Shown here in pieces: positions 1 to 7,290 of a DNA stretch of 36,286 nucleotides (its first letter is position 1; each line of letters starts with the position of its first letter). A program made the position numbers and the translations under genes. The notes beneath the pieces were generated by a model that saw only the letters and a program-made list of their open reading frames with translations, had not been told where the DNA came from and ran no database searches. The stretch covers positions 1-36,286 of the forward strand of contig CAZMGT010000039.1 in the NCBI GenBank assembly GCA_964565895.1, given 5' to 3'. Source of the stretch: CAZMGT01 sp964565895 (lineage in GTDB: Bacteria > Armatimonadota > Zipacnadia > UBA1398 > CAZMGT01).

Positions 1-1035
1 GAGGGCAACCGGGCGCCCCTTGCCCCGGTCTTGCGCCGGGCCGACGAGCTCCGCGCGCACCATGCGCATGGTGTAGTGCTTGTACCACGGATAGAGCAGC
101 TCGAGGTGCGGAAAAGCGGGCTCGCGCAGGCCCGCGGGCGCTGGCGCGCTGGACACGCCGGCGATCTCCAAAGTATACGGCCCACCGAGGAGCGCGCCAT
201 GGCTTTGGGCAAGGCCCACGGAAAAGCGCGCCGCGTTTTCCGGGCGAAACTTGTCGCCCTGGCCGCCGCGGCCCGCCGCCCGGCTGTCGCGCCAAAAGCG
301 AAACTCCTCCGGCGGAAGAAATATCCTTTTCCACTGCTCATTTACGGGCACGGAGGCGATCCAGCGCGAACCGTCGCGCTCCTGCCACTCTAAGGCAGCC
401 ATGGAGGGTCCGCCCGTCGCTCTAATCCACAGGCAAGTGAACCTGTGCCCTGCGGGAAACGGCGACCGAGGGAAGTCCAGGTAGATCGTGTCCCAGCCGG
501 AAAGCTGGGGGATGTGCAGGACCAGCGCCGGCGAGCCGTCCGGCGCGGCGCCCTTAACGGCCCAGCGGGTTTGCGCCTGCGGGTTGTTCGATCCCCGGCG
601 CCAGGCCTGGGGGCCGAGCTTGGCAAGCTCCAACAGCGGGCGAGGGGTCGTCGCCCGCTCGAGGTATTCCTCGCGCGTAAGCCATCGGCCGCCGCTGAGC
701 CACCTGGGCTGGGAGAACGGCGGGCCGCCGAGAGCAAGGAGCTTGCCCCGCCGGGCAAGAAACTCTTCCAGGGCGCCCCCCAGCGCAGCGGGGACGAGCT
801 CCGAGCTTTGCAGAACGACGAGGTCGAACTGCTCGGGGTAGAGATAGCGCGCGAGCTGGGCGGCGTCGGCGCCGAGGAACAGTTGCCCCCCGCCCAGCGC
901 CTGGGCCAGGGCGGAGGCCACTGCTTGCGCCTGCTCGCTTGCCTCTAGTGATACAATGGCCACGCGGGGCCGCGCGACACAGGTGCAGCAAACGCCAAGC
1001 AGCACGGCCGCTGCTAAAAGAGGGTGTCGAGACAT
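1..1035 (-). CDS. Secreted protein, amidotransferase-like N-terminus plus sugar-binding-like domain (partial)
   Basis: The reading frame is open from an ATG at 1035 to the left edge (345 codons, no stop), so the C-terminus is missing. A GAGGGGG ribosome binding site lies just upstream. Residues 1-21 form a signal peptide (hydrophobic LLAAAVLLGVCC core). Residues 25-115 read as alternating beta strands and helices (VAIVSLE, FDLVVLQSSELVP, GKLLALGGPPF), which resembles the glutamine-amidotransferase-like or ThuA-like domain often found in secreted glycan-active proteins. A beta-rich stretch of about residues 175-300, with motifs such as GWDTIYLDFP, resembles a CBM/galactose-binding jelly roll. 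Any catalytic domain would lie outside the window. It is divergent from the alkaline-phosphatase-like gene. No specific function can be assigned; export is well supported and the glycan link is inference. Confidence 0.72.
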   Translation of the reverse strand, partial: MSRHPLLAAAVLLGVCCTCVARPRVAIVSLEASEQAQAVASALAQALGGGQLFLGADAAQLARYLYPEQFDLVVLQSSELVPAALGGALEEFLARRGKLLALGGPPFSQPRWLSGGRWLTREEYLERATTPRPLLELAKLGPQAWRRGSNNPQAQTRWAVKGAAPDGSPALVLHIPQLSGWDTIYLDFPRSPFPAGHRFTCLWIRATGGPSMAALEWQERDGSRWIASVPVNEQWKRIFLPPEEFRFWRDSRAAGRGGQGDKFRPENAARFSVGLAQSHGALLGGPYTLEIAGVSSAPAPAGLREPAFPHLELLYPWYKHYTMRMVRAELVGPAQDRGKGRPVAL

Positions 1036-1052
1036 GGCGAGCCCCCTCTTTT
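1016..1052. repeat. Inverted repeat spanning a start codon and RBS
   Basis: AAAAGAGGG (1016-1024) is repeated inverted as CCCTCTTTT (1044-1052), a perfect 9-bp stem with a 19-base loop. The leftward gene's ATG (1033-1035) is in the loop, and its GAGGGGG ribosome binding site is in the upstream arm. In mRNA the stem could mask initiation. It may be chance, because the arm is simply the RBS complement. Confidence 0.4.
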
Positions 1053-1161
1053 TTGGGGTTCGCTTTGCCCTGTCGTTCGCGCGGCGAGGGGGGCGACCCT
1101 GCATCGGGCGGGCGCCGCGTGGCGGGGCGACCGTCGCCCTAGCGCGGGGGAGCGAAGCGCA

Positions 1162-2376
1162 ATGAGAATATGGGCAATTCTTGCCGCCGTTGCTTTCGCC
1201 TCCGCCACCCTCTGCGGGTGTCGGGGCGAGCGCGCGGAGCAGGCGCTCATCGAGCAGCAAGCGACGACGCCGACGCCTGCCCCGCCTGTCGCGCGCAGCC
1301 TCATCTACGCCATCGCCGACGGAATGGGGTTTACCCACGTCGCCGCGGCGCGCATCGCCTCGCTGGGCCACGAGCGACGGCTGGAGATGGAAAAGCTGCC
1401 CGTGCTCGGCGCGGCAACGACCTACAACGCCTCGGGCACGGTCCCCGACACAGCGGCGGCAGCGACGGCCCTGGCCTGCGGCGTAAGGACGGACAACGGC
1501 GTGCTCGGGCAAACCGCCGAGCTCCAGAAGGTAAAGAGCATCGCCGCCGCGGCGCTTGCCGCTGGCAAGCGCGTGGGGCTGGTTTGCGCGGGTGGGTTAA
1601 CCGCGCCCCTTGCCGCGGCGTTCTTTGCCCATAGCTCGGTCGCGGCTGACGAACGCGAGATCTGGCACGACATGCTCGCGAGCGGCGCGCAGGTGCTTAT
1701 GGGCGGACGGACACCCGCGCTTGACGGCCGCGCGCTAGAGGAGGCGCGCAAGCGCGGGTTTGTGGTAATCGAGGACGCGAGCGACCTGGGGGGCCCAATT
1801 GCCGAGGCCGAGCGCGTCCTCGGTGTGTTCGGCGCGCAGGGGATGCCGTTTGACCTCCAGCGCCCGGGCTCCGTGCCGTCGCTGGCCACGATGGCCGAGT
1901 GGGCGATTGGCCTGCTCGCGGAAAGCGAGCAAGGGTTTGTGCTCATTGTCCTCTGTGATCGCTTAGACGACGCCTGCCGCGCGCGCGACGCCGACAACGC
2001 CATCGGCGAGCTGTTGGCGTTCGACCGCGCCGTGGGCGTGTGCGCGACGTTTGCCGAGGAGAACGAGGACACCCTGCTTGTCGTCGCCTCAACATGCGAG
2101 ACGGGCGGGATGTCGCTTGTCGGGCCGGCAGGCGAGGGCGAGGTGCCCAACAACGTCACGCGCTTCGGCCACCCCACGGCAGTGTGGTTTGGGGCGACGA
2201 AGACCACGGAGGACGGCGCCACGGTGGGCATTAACACCGGCGCCGACGTGCCCGTGTTCGCCATGGGGCCGGGGGCCGAGCGCTTTGCCGGCCTGTTAAG
2301 CACAAGCGACGTCGCCCGGCGCGCCGCCGAGGCGTTGGGCCTGCAACTGAGCCCCGTGGGCTCGCCCCAGCCCTAG
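1162..2376 (+). CDS. Alkaline-phosphatase-fold lipoprotein, metal sites degenerate
   Basis: A 404-residue protein. The ATG at 1162 is chosen because a GGGGGAG site precedes it and a lipoprotein signal follows (lipobox LCGC, Cys20). The family is alkaline phosphatase (PhoA/Pfam PF00245): IADGMG (50-56), the nucleophile region VPDTAAAATALACG (94-107) and DVPVFAMGPGAE (362-373) align clearly. Against E. coli PhoA, D51 is kept as D53 and D327 as D269. Ser102 is replaced by Thr97, T155 by Leu150, E322 by Leu264, H331 by Arg273, D369-H370 by Thr311-Cys312, and H412 by Asn358. The canonical two-zinc plus magnesium centre therefore cannot form. It is probably a pseudoenzyme, perhaps a ligand-binding or scaffold lipoprotein. 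The gene is intact with normal codon use, so this is not simple decay. Its stop shares CTAG with the convergent lyase gene. Confidence 0.85.
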   Translation: MRIWAILAAVAFASATLCGCRGERAEQALIEQQATTPTPAPPVARSLIYAIADGMGFTHVAAARIASLGHERRLEMEKLPVLGAATTYNASGTVPDTAAAATALACGVRTDNGVLGQTAELQKVKSIAAAALAAGKRVGLVCAGGLTAPLAAAFFAHSSVAADEREIWHDMLASGAQVLMGGRTPALDGRALEEARKRGFVVIEDASDLGGPIAEAERVLGVFGAQGMPFDLQRPGSVPSLATMAEWAIGLLAESEQGFVLIVLCDRLDDACRARDADNAIGELLAFDRAVGVCATFAEENEDTLLVVASTCETGGMSLVGPAGEGEVPNNVTRFGHPTAVWFGATKTTEDGATVGINTGADVPVFAMGPGAERFAGLLSTSDVARRAAEALGLQLSPVGSPQP

Positions 2377-4274
2377 CGCGGGCCCGCCTCGACCGAGGCC
2401 GGCAGATCCTCGTCAACAAGCGTTTTCCCCTGGGAGGCGACCGCAATGTGGCCTGCGGGCGGCCCCGCTGTGGCAAAGCGCAGCTCTGCGGAAAGCTCGC
2501 CCCAGCGCAGAGAGAGCACTACGGCCTGGCCCTGCTCGGCCACCTGCGCTTGCGGCTTGCGCTCGTCGGCGACGAGCAGGAAAAGGAAGTTGCGCGCCGC
2601 TGCCGGGGGCGCCCCCCACTCCGTGCACTGATCGGTGCGCTTTTTGCCCCGCTGGGGATAGCGGCGCAGGGCAAGCTCGCGCGGCAGGAGCGGAATACAG
2701 CGCAGCACGCCTTTTCCGTTCCTAATAACAACCTCGCGCTCGCCCACCGAGGGCTCACGCGAGTGCAGCAGCCACTTCATCTCCAGCGGCTGGGCGCCGC
2801 ATACTGCGCGGTCGAACACGACAAACAGCGCGGGACGGATGAACACAAACTGCCGCGTAAAGCTCTTAACCTTCCCTTGGGGATATGCCTGCGCCGCCTG
2901 GCCGCAGACGTAGGTATACGGCGGGTGGTGGCGGTAGGCGACAAGGTCGCCCGTGTCCTGCTTAGAGCCCGGCGCAATGGGCGCGTAGAACCGGCGCGGG
3001 TCGTTGCCCCAGGGCCGCTGCGGCCCGCCGATGAGCAGCGTGTTGTGATACTCCGTGCCCTTGCAGCCGTACTCGCCGGCGTCGATGGCCAGCGTGCCCC
3101 GGCGGTGGATGACAAAGCTGTTTTGGTCCATGTGCTGGTGCCCGGCGTAGTAGTCGCCGCAGACGAACACGGCAAACGCGGCGTCTTTCGTCCAGTCGCT
3201 GCGCATCGCGGCCCAGCCTAACCCGCGAAACACGCGCGCCGTGGGCAGCTTGGCGATATCCGCCACGGGCAGGGAGGAGTCGTAGAACAAGACGATGGGC
3301 CAGGCGCGCGAGCCAAAGCGACGCGGCACCTGCTGCACAAGATATTGCGCCACGCCGTCGCGATAGCGCGCCGCAGTAATGGGCAGGTAGTAGCCGTGGT
3401 TCGCGCCCAGGGGCGCGGGGGTGTTTATGTCGGCGATGGCCACGCGCGAGCCGTCGTGCGGGCGCAGGCAGTAGAGGATCCAGCGCGCATCGCCGCGCAG
3501 GCCGGTGCACTGGGGAAAGAGGTCTTCGCCCGTGGCCGTGCGCCAGGCCTCAAGGCAGTGCACAAACTGCCACATGAAAAACGCGTGATAGCCCATGCTC
3601 TCGTGCCACCCGCCGTCCTCGCCGCCCACTTGGTTGATCGTTTTAATAAAATGGTTTTTGAGCAAGTCCTCGCCCTCGGCCAGGCACTTCTGGGCGACAT
3701 CGTCAATTAGGCCCTCGCCGGCAAACGCCAGGCCGACAAACAACAGCGGGCCATATTGCAGGTATACGTGGTTGTTGTAGTCGGAGTGGCGATAGCGCGA
3801 GTAAACGCGGCGCACGAGCTCGGCCACGCGCGTGGCAATGGCCTGCTTCTCCTGCGCCGACAGCTCGTCGTAAAGCCAGTCGAAGGCCATGCACAGGGCT
3901 TGCATGATTAGCGGGTCGGTCCACTCGTCGCCCTCGGCGCGCAGGAGGAACTGGATGTGCCCTCGCGCGCGGGCAAGCAGCTTGCGGTCTTTGTTCTCCA
4001 CGTAATAGGCGACGAGGATCGCCTGCAGCTCCGACGGCGTGACCCAGAGGTTCGTCTGCCGCCGGTTGCTGTAGGCGAACGAGCGTACCTTGTCCCAGGC
4101 CTCTTTTACCGCCGGGACAGTTTCGATATTTCTGCGCACGGCGTTAAAGTCTACCCCGGGGGCGAAGATGCGCGGGTGCGGGCGAAGCTGCGCCCCGCCG
4201 CAGGCAAGCGTCCCGCACAGGGTGGCGACAAGCAGCGAAGGCAAAACGACCATGGCGCTGCGCGGACGATACAT
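2373..4274 (-). CDS. Heparinase II/III-like polysaccharide lyase, lipoprotein
   Basis: A 633-residue protein. The ATG at 4274 follows a strong GAGGGGGAAAGCGCA leader and begins a lipoprotein signal (GTLAC, Cys25). Residues about 35-330 form an alpha/alpha-toroid like the N-terminal domain of heparinase II/III and alginate lyases; conserved-looking polar positions are NNH (167-169) and ESMGYH (225-230, Tyr229). Residues about 345-600 are the beta-sandwich domain of heparinase II/III-like proteins, with GHQHMDQNSF (378-387) and a following IDAGEY, the usual metal/substrate-site signature. The expected activity is beta-elimination of an acidic polysaccharide at the cell surface; the substrate cannot be read from sequence. 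It is divergent from the glycosyltransferase operon across a 90-base gap and convergent with the phosphatase-like gene. Confidence 0.85.
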   Translation of the reverse strand: MYRPRSAMVVLPSLLVATLCGTLACGGAQLRPHPRIFAPGVDFNAVRRNIETVPAVKEAWDKVRSFAYSNRRQTNLWVTPSELQAILVAYYVENKDRKLLARARGHIQFLLRAEGDEWTDPLIMQALCMAFDWLYDELSAQEKQAIATRVAELVRRVYSRYRHSDYNNHVYLQYGPLLFVGLAFAGEGLIDDVAQKCLAEGEDLLKNHFIKTINQVGGEDGGWHESMGYHAFFMWQFVHCLEAWRTATGEDLFPQCTGLRGDARWILYCLRPHDGSRVAIADINTPAPLGANHGYYLPITAARYRDGVAQYLVQQVPRRFGSRAWPIVLFYDSSLPVADIAKLPTARVFRGLGWAAMRSDWTKDAAFAVFVCGDYYAGHQHMDQNSFVIHRRGTLAIDAGEYGCKGTEYHNTLLIGGPQRPWGNDPRRFYAPIAPGSKQDTGDLVAYRHHPPYTYVCGQAAQAYPQGKVKSFTRQFVFIRPALFVVFDRAVCGAQPLEMKWLLHSREPSVGEREVVIRNGKGVLRCIPLLPRELALRRYPQRGKKRTDQCTEWGAPPAAARNFLFLLVADERKPQAQVAEQGQAVVLSLRWGELSAELRFATAGPPAGHIAVASQGKTLVDEDLPASVEAGPR

Positions 4275-4364
4275 TGCGCTTTCCCCCTCGGCCTTACTGC
4301 TCAGGCTAAGTTCACCTCCCGCGGCGAGCCGTCCTTCTGTATACTTGACGCGGGCGAGCGCCAG

Positions 4365-5750
4365 ATGAGCGAGAACACAAATGCCAGCGCGCGATGGCTT
4401 CTCCCCCTCTGTGTCGCAATCGTCCTCGCCGTCTCGCTCGCAGTTACCGCGGAGCTGATATTCGATCCGCAAACCCAGCGCCTGTTTGCGACAAACGAGG
4501 ATATCGTGCAAATCGCCCGGTTTGCGGAAAGCGCCGGCCCGGGCGAGGTCGCCTCGTGGTGGACGGGGCCGTGGATTCAGCGCACGCGGCCGTTTTATCG
4601 CCCGCTGGCAAGCGTTTGGTTTTGGCTTCAGTTTAAGCTGTTCCGCGACAACTACCAGCGCTGGGACATCGTCTCCTGGCTAATGCAGGCGGGCGTGTGC
4701 CTGCTTATGTTTTTCTTCGTGCGGCGGCTGTTTGGCGTGGAGCGGCCGGAGGGCGCGCTTGCCGGTTTGCTCGCTGTCCTGTGGTTCGCCATCCCCCACG
4801 ACAAGGCGGGGCAGTATGAAAACCACATTGGCAACCGCGGGATTGCCTGGGGGGTAATGCCCTACTTTCCCGTGCAAACGGACATCGGGAGCCTCGCCCT
4901 GGCGCTTGGCGCTTTGCTCCTGCTCGACCGCTACTTGCACCAGCCGAGCCGGAGAGCGGCGGCGGGCGTGCTCGTCGGCAGTTGCGCGGCGCTGCTCTGG
5001 AAGGAGACGGCGCTCGTCCTGCCCTTGCTCTCCGCGCTTGTTGTCTTGTATCGCCGGGCATGGGGCCGCGGGGCGTGGCTCCTCGCCGCGCAGGTGGGCC
5101 TCGTGGGCCTGTTCCTCCTCGCCCGCCACGCGGCGGTCCCCAACGCCTGGGGGCCGCGGTGGACGAGCCTCGCCGATCTGCTGCGCAACGGGGCGTTGGT
5201 CGTCGACCAGCACGGCCCGCGGCGCGTCACGGCGAGCAACATTGCCTGGCGCGCGTTGTTTTACCTCCACGAGCCGTATTACGCCTACCTGAAAAAGGGC
5301 ACGCTGTGCCTGCCCGCGGGGGTGATTTTGGCTACCGCGCTGCCCGCGGTAATCCTGCGCCGGCGCGGGCCGTGGTGGGCCGCGGCGCTCGTCGGACTGG
5401 CCGTGCTCGCGCTCACCGGCGTTGTGCTCAGCGCGCTGTACTTCGGCCATTACAACCCGCTTGTGTTGACCATTGGCTTTTTCCCAAGCGACCTAGCACG
5501 CATGTTTGTGTTAAACATCGGCGCGATCTACGTCTGGCTGTTGCGCAAGCGGGGGCCGACGTTGCCGCTCGCCGGCGGAGTGGCCGTCGCCCACCTGCCC
5601 ATAATTCATGTGCTCGGCGCGCATTACTTCTACTGGCCCGTGGCCTGGTGGGCGATGCTCAACGGGACGCTGCTCGCCCTGCTCGCCGCTAGCGCGTGGG
5701 GTAAGCTGCGCGCCCTCGGCGCATCGTGGAAGAGGAAGAAAGACCAATGA
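4365..5750 (+). CDS. Polytopic GT-C-type glycosyltransferase
   Basis: A 461-residue integral membrane protein with about nine to eleven hydrophobic segments. The ATG at 4365 is preferred over the long upstream extension because MSENTNASARW leads straight into the first membrane helix, and upstream codons overlap the divergent lyase promoter region. A soluble loop between the first two helices carries FYRPL (about residue 83), and a later loop has LLWKETALVLP. Both are features of the GT-C superfamily of dolichol/undecaprenyl-sugar-dependent transferases (PMT/TMTC/ArnT-like). It would transfer a sugar from a lipid carrier to a protein or glycan on the outer face of the cytoplasmic membrane. 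Its stop overlaps the next start (ATGA), so it is translationally coupled to the SUMF1-domain lipoprotein. Confidence 0.78.
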   Translation: MSENTNASARWLLPLCVAIVLAVSLAVTAELIFDPQTQRLFATNEDIVQIARFAESAGPGEVASWWTGPWIQRTRPFYRPLASVWFWLQFKLFRDNYQRWDIVSWLMQAGVCLLMFFFVRRLFGVERPEGALAGLLAVLWFAIPHDKAGQYENHIGNRGIAWGVMPYFPVQTDIGSLALALGALLLLDRYLHQPSRRAAAGVLVGSCAALLWKETALVLPLLSALVVLYRRAWGRGAWLLAAQVGLVGLFLLARHAAVPNAWGPRWTSLADLLRNGALVVDQHGPRRVTASNIAWRALFYLHEPYYAYLKKGTLCLPAGVILATALPAVILRRRGPWWAAALVGLAVLALTGVVLSALYFGHYNPLVLTIGFFPSDLARMFVLNIGAIYVWLLRKRGPTLPLAGGVAVAHLPIIHVLGAHYFYWPVAWWAMLNGTLLALLAASAWGKLRALGASWKRKKDQ

Positions 5751-6727
5751 GCGCACCCATGGCACGAAGGGGCAGGGTGGCTTTGCGCTGCGCTCGCGGC
5801 CTTCTCGCGGCGAGCGTGGCCGCCGCGCTGTCCCTGTGGCTCGGCGCCTCGTGCGGCTCGGTCGCCCCCGAGCGAGGGGCGGCGACGCCTCGGCCCACCG
5901 TTCCCCCGGACTTCACCCCCACGCCGGGCAGCGACCCCGTGCCCATGGTAGAAATCCCCGCGGGGCTTTTTCTGCGCGGCTCGGCGTGCCCCGACGCCCC
6001 AAGCGACGAGCAGCCCCAGGCGTGGGTTAGGCTAAGCGCGTTTTTAATCGACAAGTACGAGGTAACCAACGAGCGCTTCTGCGCATTTTTAAATGCGCTG
6101 CTTAACGCCGTCGTCCAGGAGGACGTGTTCTCGGCGCAGGGGAAGCTGGTTTATAAAATGAGCTCGTCCCACGCGCACATTCACGGCACGGTGGGCCAGT
6201 TTTCCGTAGACCCTGGGTGGGAGAACCACCCCGTATCCATGGTTACTTGGTTTGGCGCGCGGGAGTATGCGCGCTGGGTAGGCAAGCGCCTGCCCACGGA
6301 GGCGGAGTGGGAGCGCGCCGCGCGGGGAACCGACGGCCGCAACTACCCCTGGGGCGGGGCGGAGGCCAACGGATGCACCGACGGGTGGGACCCCGCGCGC
6401 TGCTGCAACGGCCAACACCGCGGGCCGGGGCTTCCCGGAACGTTTCCCGTGGGCAGTTTTCCCAGCGGGGCAAGCCCCGACGGAGTGCACGACATGGCGG
6501 GCAACGTTTGGGAGTGGGTGGCCGACATCTACAGCGAAACATACTATGCCCAGGGCCCGACGGAGGACCCCCAGGGGCCGAAAAAGGGCAGCCTGCGCGT
6601 GCTGCGCGGGGGCGGGTGGTATAACTCCATCGCCGAGCGCTTCCGCTGCGCCTATCGCCGCGCGGAAAAGCCGACCTATGCCAGCAGCGCAGTGGGTTTC
6701 CGCTGCGCCCGCGATGTCTCAAGCTAG
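5747..6727 (+). CDS. SUMF1/formylglycine-generating-enzyme-fold lipoprotein lacking the Cys pair
   Basis: A 326-residue protein. The ATG at 5747 overlaps the upstream TGA and has GAGGAAG in front, so it is preferred over an in-frame ATG at 5726. A signal peptide with a probable lipobox (LGASC, Cys36) is followed by the FGE-sulfatase domain (PF03781, about 64-322): MVEIPAGLFLRGS, DKYEVTNERF, RLPTEAEWERAARG (181-194), MAGNVWEWVAD (250-260), LRVLRGGGW (283-291) and VGFRCA (316-321). In true formylglycine-generating enzymes the GG-W/Y stretch is followed by a C-x4-C copper site. Here it reads WYNSIAERFRCAYR, with both cysteines absent and two residues deleted. Sulfatase activation is therefore unlikely; a binding or other SUMF1-type role is more plausible. 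No sulfatase gene is visible in the window. Confidence 0.85.
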   Translation: MSAPMARRGRVALRCARGLLAASVAAALSLWLGASCGSVAPERGAATPRPTVPPDFTPTPGSDPVPMVEIPAGLFLRGSACPDAPSDEQPQAWVRLSAFLIDKYEVTNERFCAFLNALLNAVVQEDVFSAQGKLVYKMSSSHAHIHGTVGQFSVDPGWENHPVSMVTWFGAREYARWVGKRLPTEAEWERAARGTDGRNYPWGGAEANGCTDGWDPARCCNGQHRGPGLPGTFPVGSFPSGASPDGVHDMAGNVWEWVADIYSETYYAQGPTEDPQGPKKGSLRVLRGGGWYNSIAERFRCAYRRAEKPTYASSAVGFRCARDVSS

Positions 6728-6778
6728 CACCTCGGCCGCTCCGGCCTGGCGCAAGCGCGGTTCTAGGCGGCCGTCTCA

Positions 6779-6858
6779 GCCCCCGCTCGCGAGGGCAAAA
6801 ACGCCGCTACCCGTTGCCATAGGGTCCCCTTTGCCGGTGCTTCCGTTTAAGCGGGGGC
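6779..6858. repeat. Nested inverted repeats (three concentric stems)
   Basis: Three stems nest inside 80 bases of an otherwise gene-free 190-base gap. The outer stem is GCCCCCGC (6779-6786) with GCGGGGGC (6851-6858). The middle stem is GGCAAA (6794-6799) with TTTGCC (6830-6835). The inner stem is ACCC (6809-6812) with GGGT (6822-6825), closing a 9-base loop. The block ends 8 bases before the -35 of the promoter at 6867. It may be a structured 3' end of the upstream mRNA or a regulator site for the promoter; the strand is undetermined. No U-tract follows, so it is not a simple terminator. Confidence 0.45.
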
Positions 6859-6866
6859 GCGCTGTG

Positions 6867-6895
6867 TTGACAGTGGATTTTGCTGATGCTAGAAT
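6867..6895 (+). promoter_or_regulatory. Extended -10 sigma70-type promoter for micro-gene and tRNA
   Basis: TTGACA (6867-6872) and TAGAAT (6890-6895) are separated by exactly 17 bases. A TG dinucleotide one base before the -10 gives an extended -10 element. This is the best promoter match in the window. Predicted transcription start is near 6902, leaving a leader of about 16 bases before the ATG at 6918. Confidence 0.8.
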
Positions 6896-6917
6896 TCGCT
6901 TACGGTGAACGAACGGG

Positions 6918-7085
6918 ATGGCGAAGGTGAACTACGAGCGGCTCGCTACGTTTTCTCCAGAGAGACTACTAGCACTCGAGCGGCAGGCCTACGAAGCGAT
7001 CCAGCGCGAAGAAGAGGCACGGCGGCGGCGCATCGAGGAAGAGCGGGCGAAGAAGCGCAAGTCGAAGAAGAAGCGCAAGAAATAG
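6918..7085 (+). CDS. Small, highly basic hypothetical protein (55 aa)
   Basis: The ATG at 6918 lies about 16 bases after the predicted start of transcription of a near-consensus promoter, with GGTGA 9 bases upstream as a modest ribosome binding site. The product has an ordinary N-terminal half (MAKVNYERLATFSPERLLAL) that reads as helix. The C-terminal half is charged: residues 30-44 alternate Glu/Arg blocks, and residues 45-55 are almost all Lys/Arg. By composition there are about 9 Lys and 11 Arg against 10 Glu and no Asp. The tail suggests nucleic-acid or ribosome binding, which is inference. A competing frame from GTG 6905 to 7111 overlaps the tRNA and is less likely. Seventeen bases separate its stop codon from the 5' end of a tRNA-Met, so gene and tRNA probably share a transcript. 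I do not recognise the family. Confidence 0.62.
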   Translation: MAKVNYERLATFSPERLLALERQAYEAIQREEEARRRRIEEERAKKRKSKKKRKK

Positions 7086-7101
7086 ATCGGCAACAAGTTG
7101 G

Positions 7102-7178
7102 GGCAGGGTAGCTCAGATGGTCAGAGCGCGCGGTTCATACCCGCGTTGTCGTGGGTTCGAATCCCACCCCTGCTACCA
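7102..7178 (+). tRNA. tRNA-Met (anticodon CAU), elongator type
   Basis: A complete cloverleaf can be drawn by eye. The acceptor GGCAGGG pairs with CCCTGCT (one G-U). The D-arm stem is GCTC/GAGC. The anticodon stem is CGCGG/CCGCG with loop TTCATAC (anticodon CAT). The variable loop is TTGTC. The T-arm is GTGGG-TTCGAAT-CCCAC. The discriminator is A and the CCA end is encoded (7176-7178). The first base pair is formed and the anticodon stem lacks the three G-C pairs of initiators, so this is not tRNA-fMet. A lysidine-modified tRNA-Ile(CAU) is the alternative, but the TTCATAC-CC context is more typical of elongator Met. Confidence 0.95.
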
Positions 7179-7194
7179 CTCCCTGGAAACGTAA

Positions 7195-7248
7195 CGCCCG
7201 GAAGGGCGCGTCGCGTGGGCCCTTGGCGCGTGCGCAAGGGCCCCTTTT
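7195..7248 (+). terminator. Intrinsic terminator after tRNA-Met
   Basis: The main hairpin is GGGCCCTTG (7217-7225) with CAAGGGCCC (7235-7243), a perfect 9-bp stem with a 9-base loop, followed by CTTTT. A smaller perfect hairpin, CGCCC-GGAA-GGGCG (7195-7208, GNRA loop), precedes it. Together they should end the promoter-micro-gene-tRNA transcript. accB begins only about 40 bases later with no clear promoter of its own, so some read-through is likely. Confidence 0.8.
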
Positions 7249-7290
7249 GTGATCTGCGCCCCCGCGGCGGGGAAACTGGTTGGTGAGCAA

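Noticed and set aside
2448..3221. 257-codon plus-strand frame inside the heparinase-like gene
   Set aside because: Antisense shadow; no signal or motif.
4340..4345. TATACT as a -10 for the glycosyltransferase operon
   Set aside because: No -35 at suitable spacing (nearest TTCACC is 23 bases away).
6905..7111. Alternative GTG-start frame (68 codons) overlapping the 55-aa gene
   Set aside because: Runs into the tRNA and has less plausible composition; the ATG at 6918 fits the promoter leader better.
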